Made by a program: the position numbers and the translations under genes
The notes under the pieces: model-generated
The model's database searches: none
Seen by the model: only the letters and a program-made list of their open reading frames with translations
What the model was told of the DNA's origin: nothing
Assembly: GCA_013298715.1 (NCBI GenBank)
Contig: JAAFIQ010000002.1
Location: forward strand, 1-64,000
Direction: 5' to 3'
DNA length: 64,000 nt
Origin: Bacteroidota bacterium
GTDB taxonomy: Bacteria; Bacteroidota; Bacteroidia; B-17B0; Aurantibacillaceae
Part shown: positions 59,891 through 64,000 of the stretch, piece after piece
Layout: the number at the start of each line of letters is the position of its first letter
Position numbering within the stretch: position 1 is the first letter of the stretch

Positions 59891-61390
59891 TTAATTTTGA
59901 GAGTTAAACGTTATTGTAAATGAAACACCTTTATTATTTTCAACCTTCATTTTACCTTGAATTTGTTCTACCAAGCCTTCAATAATTTCTAATCCTAACG
60001 AGCCTGTATTTTTTTTTGAGTAATCAAATCCTGGCCCATTATCTGAAATGGTAAGTTGTCCAGAGTTAGCTCCACATTTAAGAGCTACTTTTATTTGACC
60101 ACTTTTATTATTTTTAAAGGCATGTTTAAATGAATTCGTAATTAACTCGTTTGTTATTAATGAAATTGGAATTGCTGTAGAAATATCAAATTCACATTCC
60201 TGAATATCGGTAATAATTTTTATACTTTGATTTACATTCGAAAAACTGGATTGTAATTGATGTAAAACGCTACCTAAAAATTCTTTAATATTTATTGAAC
60301 TAAAATTTTTGGAACTGTATAGTGCTTGGTGTACAAGGGAAATAGAACTTAATCGGTTTTTTGTATCAATAAATAATTGCTCGTGGTAGCTATCTTTTGC
60401 TTTTTGCGATTGAAGATTTACAAGGCTTGTAATAATTGCTAAATTATTTTTTACTCGATGGTGTATTTCCCTTAAAAGTATTTTTTGTTGACTTACAGCT
60501 TTTTCTAGAGCACCTTGCGTCATTTTACGCTCAAAGGTCTCTAAAGCCAATGATACCATCTGGGCGGTTATAAGCGCAAATTGCTGATCTTGCACATGCC
60601 AAATTCTAGGACCTTCAATCTCTTCAAAACATAGAACGCCTATAATTTCGCCTTCAATTCTTAAAGGCACATCCATCATTGCTTTTATATCATTTGGCAT
60701 TAAGTAATTATCAAGAAGTTCTTTTGTTTTTTCATCTGTTAAAACATTACTTGTTACAATAATTTTTTCTGTATCAAAAAGTTTAAAATAATTTGGCGAA
60801 GCAATTCGTATTAAATTATCTTGTGGTACTAACTCTTGTTTTCGCAAATCAAAATTACCAATACATTTTATGGAGGATTTATCTCCTTCATAAATCCAAG
60901 CATTAACGCGTGCTGCCTTTGTAACTCTTGAGGCCATTTGTAAAATTTCAAAAATTGCTTCGTTAAAAAAGCCATCTCTAATTTTTCTTGATTTAGAAAG
61001 TAATTCAATTGAAAGCGTCTTACGAAGAATTTCTAAATCTATAATTTTATTTTTTGTGTTATTTTTTACATGAAGCAAGTAAAATTTTTTAGAATCATGT
61101 TCAACGGTTGAAACTCTTATCCTTACGTTAATTTGACTGCGTGTACTATGTTTCAAATAGGTGTATACCCTATCTTCTTTGTTAGCAACAATTTTTAAAT
61201 CGTCATTTTTAAACGAGGTGGTAAAAACAAAATCTTTAAACGATTTATTTAATAATTCTGTATCATTTATGGCTATTAGTTTGCTAAAGCTGTGATTACA
61301 ATATTGAATTAGATAATTTTCGTTAAGTAATACTACAGCTTCTTTAAATTCTTGAAGCACAACCAGCGATAAATCCAAATCTAAATTCAT
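59891..61390 (-). CDS. PAS-GAF sensor histidine kinase (HisKA_2 type)
   Basis: A 499-residue soluble kinase without membrane helices. Residues ~8-110 look like a PAS domain (VVLLNENYLIQYCNHSFSKL). Residues ~140-290 look like a GAF domain (ARVNAWIYEGDKSSIKCIGN, MMDVPLRIEGEIIGVLCFEE). The HisKA_2 helix is LLREIHHRVKNNLAIITSLV (phospho-acceptor H310 or H311), and the ATPase has ELITNSFKHAF and ISDNGPGFD. No response regulator adjoins it, as is common for this class. Its stop is 3 nt from the start of the split MBL gene, so the two are co-transcribed. Confidence 0.9.
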   Translation of the reverse strand: MNLDLDLSLVVLQEFKEAVVLLNENYLIQYCNHSFSKLIAINDTELLNKSFKDFVFTTSFKNDDLKIVANKEDRVYTYLKHSTRSQINVRIRVSTVEHDSKKFYLLHVKNNTKNKIIDLEILRKTLSIELLSKSRKIRDGFFNEAIFEILQMASRVTKAARVNAWIYEGDKSSIKCIGNFDLRKQELVPQDNLIRIASPNYFKLFDTEKIIVTSNVLTDEKTKELLDNYLMPNDIKAMMDVPLRIEGEIIGVLCFEEIEGPRIWHVQDQQFALITAQMVSLALETFERKMTQGALEKAVSQQKILLREIHHRVKNNLAIITSLVNLQSQKAKDSYHEQLFIDTKNRLSSISLVHQALYSSKNFSSINIKEFLGSVLHQLQSSFSNVNQSIKIITDIQECEFDISTAIPISLITNELITNSFKHAFKNNKSGQIKVALKCGANSGQLTISDNGPGFDYSKKNTGSLGLEIIEGLVEQIQGKMKVENNKGVSFTITFNSQN

Positions 61391-61476
61391 GATAAATTAT
61401 TAATAAAAGTAACACATAATTTAGGAGGAACAAAAATTACTTTATTACTAAACTGATTTAATAAGAAATTAAACGT

Positions 61477-62565
61477 TTAACTGTTTATTTCTTGAACAAA
61501 TTGATTGTTTTTTATTGCAATTTGTTGCGCTACATTTTGGCTCATTTCTAAATAGGCCAGTGCTTGTGGGGTAGTTAATTGCATTACCGCTGGCCTTCCA
61601 ATATCCGATGCCTCGCGGATGCTTTGAATAAGAGGAATTTGTGCTAATAGAGGAAAATTTAACTCTTCGCTTAATTGTTTTACACCGTCTTTTCCAAAAA
61701 TATAATATTTGTTGTTTGGTAATTCTTCTGGTGTAAACCAAGCCATATTTTCTACCAAGCCTAAAATGGGTACTTTAATGGCATCTAATTGAAACAATGA
61801 GATTCCTTTTCTTGCATCACTAATTGCCACGGGTTGGGGCGTACACACAATTACAGCACCTGTTAATGGAACTTGGCTACATAAACTTATTTGTATATCC
61901 CCTGTGCCAGGTGGCAAATCAACAATTAAATAATCTAACTCTCCCCAAACCGTATCATAAAATAATTGAGATAATGCTTTTGAAGCCATTGGTCCGCGAA
62001 GTGCTATTGCTTGGTTTGGTGCTGCTAAAAATCCAACAGAATTAATTTTAACTCCATAACTTATAACTGGGCTCATTTTTTTTTGACCGTTAAACTCACC
62101 AGGACCAGGTGCATCGCGCTCAACACCAAACATAATGTGTTGTGAGGGACCATAAATATCTGCATCAACTAAACCTACTTTTGCTCCTTGTTGCGCTAAA
62201 CCCAATGCTAGATTGGCTGCCACCGTGCTTTTTCCTACACCACCTTTGCCACTTGCCACTGCAATTATGTTTTTTACATCACGCAACGTAGTATCATCTT
62301 TTTCTTTTTTAGATGTTACATTTGCCGTCATTTTAATTTTAACTTTTGCTTCTTTATCCACGTAATGCAAAATTGCATTCATGCAAGCATTGTGTATCAT
62401 GTCTTTCATTGGGCATGCAGGCGTTGTAAGTACAACAGTAAAAGAAATTTCTTTATCATTTACTTCAACATCCTTAATCATATTTAAGGTTACTAAATCT
62501 TTTTTTAAGTCAGGATCGTCAACGTATTTAAGCGCATCTAATACTTGTTGGGTTGTAATTTGCAT
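61477..62565 (-). CDS. Mrp/ApbC-type Fe-S cluster carrier ATPase
   Basis: A 362-residue P-loop ATPase with an N-terminal MIP18/DUF59 domain (VLDALKYVDDPDLKKDLVTL, TTPACPMKDMI) and the deviant Walker A VASGKGGVGKST (106-114). YLIVDLPPGTGDIQISL and LVENMAWFTPEELPNNKYYI are the later landmarks. The CxxC seen after the NM motif in many Mrp proteins is absent here (FTPEELPNN instead), so cluster binding must rely on other residues. It probably delivers Fe-S clusters to apo-proteins. It stands 86 nt upstream of the sensor kinase. Confidence 0.92.
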   Translation of the reverse strand: MQITTQQVLDALKYVDDPDLKKDLVTLNMIKDVEVNDKEISFTVVLTTPACPMKDMIHNACMNAILHYVDKEAKVKIKMTANVTSKKEKDDTTLRDVKNIIAVASGKGGVGKSTVAANLALGLAQQGAKVGLVDADIYGPSQHIMFGVERDAPGPGEFNGQKKMSPVISYGVKINSVGFLAAPNQAIALRGPMASKALSQLFYDTVWGELDYLIVDLPPGTGDIQISLCSQVPLTGAVIVCTPQPVAISDARKGISLFQLDAIKVPILGLVENMAWFTPEELPNNKYYIFGKDGVKQLSEELNFPLLAQIPLIQSIREASDIGRPAVMQLTTPQALAYLEMSQNVAQQIAIKNNQFVQEINS

Positions 62566-62641
62566 GGTGTAAAGATAGGAGTTTTTGAGTATTAATTTGG
62601 AAAGATGGTTTGCAGTAAGCTCACAAAAACTATATAATTTA

Positions 62642-64000
62642 TTAGTTAATTTTATAAATAAAGGCCGTTTGATTATCGTTAAGCGGGTTTAACCAATAAA
62701 GTGTTTTATCAATTAGGCTAGGTTCAATAGTAGCTTCGTAGGTTAAGGTGGGAAAACGTTTTTGCAAAGAATCAACCCTGCTTTTTATATTTTCTGCTTG
62801 CCAAAAAACTACATAATTTGGCACTTCGTTTAAAGGTAATTGTTTGCAATAATACATTGCGCTATCTGCGGTATAGTTTTTTGTGATTCCGCAAATAGGC
62901 GACCATTTGCCATAGTAATATAATGCAGGGAGTAAAATATCATTTTCTTTATTACTATCTTCAATCATAAATCCTTTTATGTCTGTTTTAGTGCGCAAGT
63001 AACTCATTGCTTCTACACGATGGCGTTTTGAGTAACTCAACGTTAAAATTGGTAACAAAATTAGATTGATACTTATTACAAAAACTTTACAAAAACGAAA
63101 TAATTTCTGGTTGAATTTATGTTTGTACTTTTCGTAAATAGCAAACATGCCAATTGTACCTGAAATAATTATTAACGGCAAAACAGTCATAACAAAACGT
63201 TCTTGTTTATTTGGAAAATAAGTATGGAAGGCTAGGTATAGCAGAACAGGCCAGAAAATTAAGCCCAATTTTTTCCAAGAATAAAAATAACCACCAAATA
63301 ATACGAAACTTAAAGGAGGAATTAATAAACCAAAAATAAGGTCGAAGTACATGTGCCAATTGTCGGTTCCGTATATGCTTGCATTGTTGATATTGTATTC
63401 TACATAAGCTATAAACTCTGCAAAAGGGCGTTTCCAAATGATAAAATCTACAAGGCCTTGTGTTGTAAATACTACAGCAAAAAATGCAACGGTCATTAAT
63501 AATATATTTTTAAAAGCTGTTTTGTAAATAAGTAGCGCTATACCAATACCTGCAGTTACAAACACAGATTGAAAGCGAATTGAGAAAGCAATACCAAGCC
63601 ATAAGCCTGCAACAACAAATGTTTTCCAGTAAGCTTTTTGTTCTATTGCGAGTTTGTAAATTGCAATTAGTAATGGCGGAACACAAACAAATTCAACTAA
63701 ATTGCGAACGCTCATAAATGGCATAAACCAATAAAAGGTTAATAAAATACCAACGTACCATGCTGTTTTTTTATTGGAGTAATGTTCAGCAATTTTGTAC
63801 CCATATTTAATTATTAACAAGGACCATAACGCGTGAATTAATCTTACCAAAAGCATTTTAAAATGCGGATCAAGTATTCCAATCAATTTAAGAAACTTAA
63901 AAAAGTAAAAATGCAAGCCAATATAAAAGAGTGCATGACCTTCCGGCTGTCTCTCTGGATTTTCATCGGTAGGTAACCAAAAATTAAAATAGCCATCAAC
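62642..64000 (-). CDS. GT22/ALG9-like membrane mannosyltransferase, 5' partial
   Basis: The track stops at a TTG at 63916, but the frame stays open to the window edge and adds 28 codons, including LPTDENPERQPEGHALFYIG, so the gene enters from the right. The protein has about ten hydrophobic helices, then FPNKQERFVMTVLPLIIISG, which resembles the HKExRF segment of GT22 lipid-linked mannosyltransferases, and a luminal-type tail. Such GT-C enzymes move sugars from polyprenyl carriers onto glycans or lipids in the periplasm. The donor and acceptor are not determined. Confidence 0.72.
   Translation of the reverse strand, partial: VDGYFNFWLPTDENPERQPEGHALFYIGLHFYFFKFLKLIGILDPHFKMLLVRLIHALWSLLIIKYGYKIAEHYSNKKTAWYVGILLTFYWFMPFMSVRNLVEFVCVPPLLIAIYKLAIEQKAYWKTFVVAGLWLGIAFSIRFQSVFVTAGIGIALLIYKTAFKNILLMTVAFFAVVFTTQGLVDFIIWKRPFAEFIAYVEYNINNASIYGTDNWHMYFDLIFGLLIPPLSFVLFGGYFYSWKKLGLIFWPVLLYLAFHTYFPNKQERFVMTVLPLIIISGTIGMFAIYEKYKHKFNQKLFRFCKVFVISINLILLPILTLSYSKRHRVEAMSYLRTKTDIKGFMIEDSNKENDILLPALYYYGKWSPICGITKNYTADSAMYYCKQLPLNEVPNYVVFWQAENIKSRVDSLQKRFPTLTYEATIEPSLIDKTLYWLNPLNDNQTAFIYKIN

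Noticed and set aside
61469-61741. 90-aa minus-strand ORF
   Set aside because: Alternate frame of the Mrp ATPase C-terminus.
1-64000. CRISPR arrays, prophage or insertion sequences
   Set aside because: No regularly spaced repeats, transposase or integrase motifs or phage structural genes were found. The tail-fibre-like first gene is a Bacteroidota surface-protein type rather than a phage protein.

Overview
The window looks like chromosome from a free-living, T9SS-bearing member of the Bacteroidota. The evidence is AT-rich DNA (roughly one third GC by eye), TANNTTTG-type promoter boxes, a PorU/PorV-like pair, several secreted proteins ending in type IX sorting domains (type A 'YPNP' tails and one gliding-motility/CHU_C-type tail), PKD and FG-GAP surface proteins, a stand-alone TonB plug protein, DUF4783, DUF2490 and the RimK neighbourhood. 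I cannot name a genus. I saw no prophage, insertion sequence, CRISPR array, rRNA or tRNA. Layout 1-8.2 kb: a 5'-truncated adhesin/tail-fibre-like protein entered through a poly-C run, a secreted clan GH-A glycosidase, and four tandem outer-membrane-barrel-like paralogues. The first paralogue overlaps the glycosidase sorting domain by 35 nt in another frame. 8.2-17.9 kb (minus strand): EI24 protein, PorU2-like C25 peptidase and PorV-like protein (4-nt overlap), an SGNH/MBOAT acyltransferase pair (4-nt overlap) and ArfB. 17.9-24.6 kb: cell-wall amidase, a lipoprotein with a YqaE/Pmp3-like tail, a Cys/Lys-rich secreted peptide, a barrel-less TonB plug protein, an ECF sigma operon and ACMSD. 24.7-34.1 kb: seven-PKD secreted protein, dnaX, M16 peptidase, proline dehydrogenase, nhaA. 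34.1-38.7 kb (minus): CarbopepD-like and transglutaminase-like pair, barrel protein, efp, accA. 39.1-40.9 kb: a two-gene AAA-ATPase plus DUF4276 (TOPRIM-like) cassette that looks like a defence module. 41-46 kb (minus): FG-GAP cargo, haem-motif/propeller lipoprotein, DCC oxidoreductase, DUF2490. 46-53.2 kb: CHU_C-type PKD protein, nadC, DUF4783, rlmH, RlpA-like, LolD-like ABC ATPase, pseudouridine synthase, YceI, MarR. 53.3-58.7 kb (minus): seven-gene run with pfkA, M14 deacylase-like, rimK, RimB-like zinc protease, DAO oxidoreductase and two unknowns. 58.7-64 kb: lipoprotein, a frameshifted MBL hydrolase, HisKA_2 sensor kinase, Mrp ATPase, and a GT22-like membrane glycosyltransferase running off the right edge. 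The most useful observations are: (i) an A10 run in dnaX at the expected gamma/tau boundary, where both alternative frames stop within a few codons; (ii) the dual-coded sorting-domain/signal-peptide overlap and the mosaic four-gene family with a 205-nt identical block shared by its first and last copies; (iii) the AAA+DUF4276 cassette; (iv) the A8 frameshift that splits the MBL hydrolase at a canonical slippery heptamer; (v) EF-P with Asn at the position normally modified; (vi) the poly-C run in front of a surface-protein gene.
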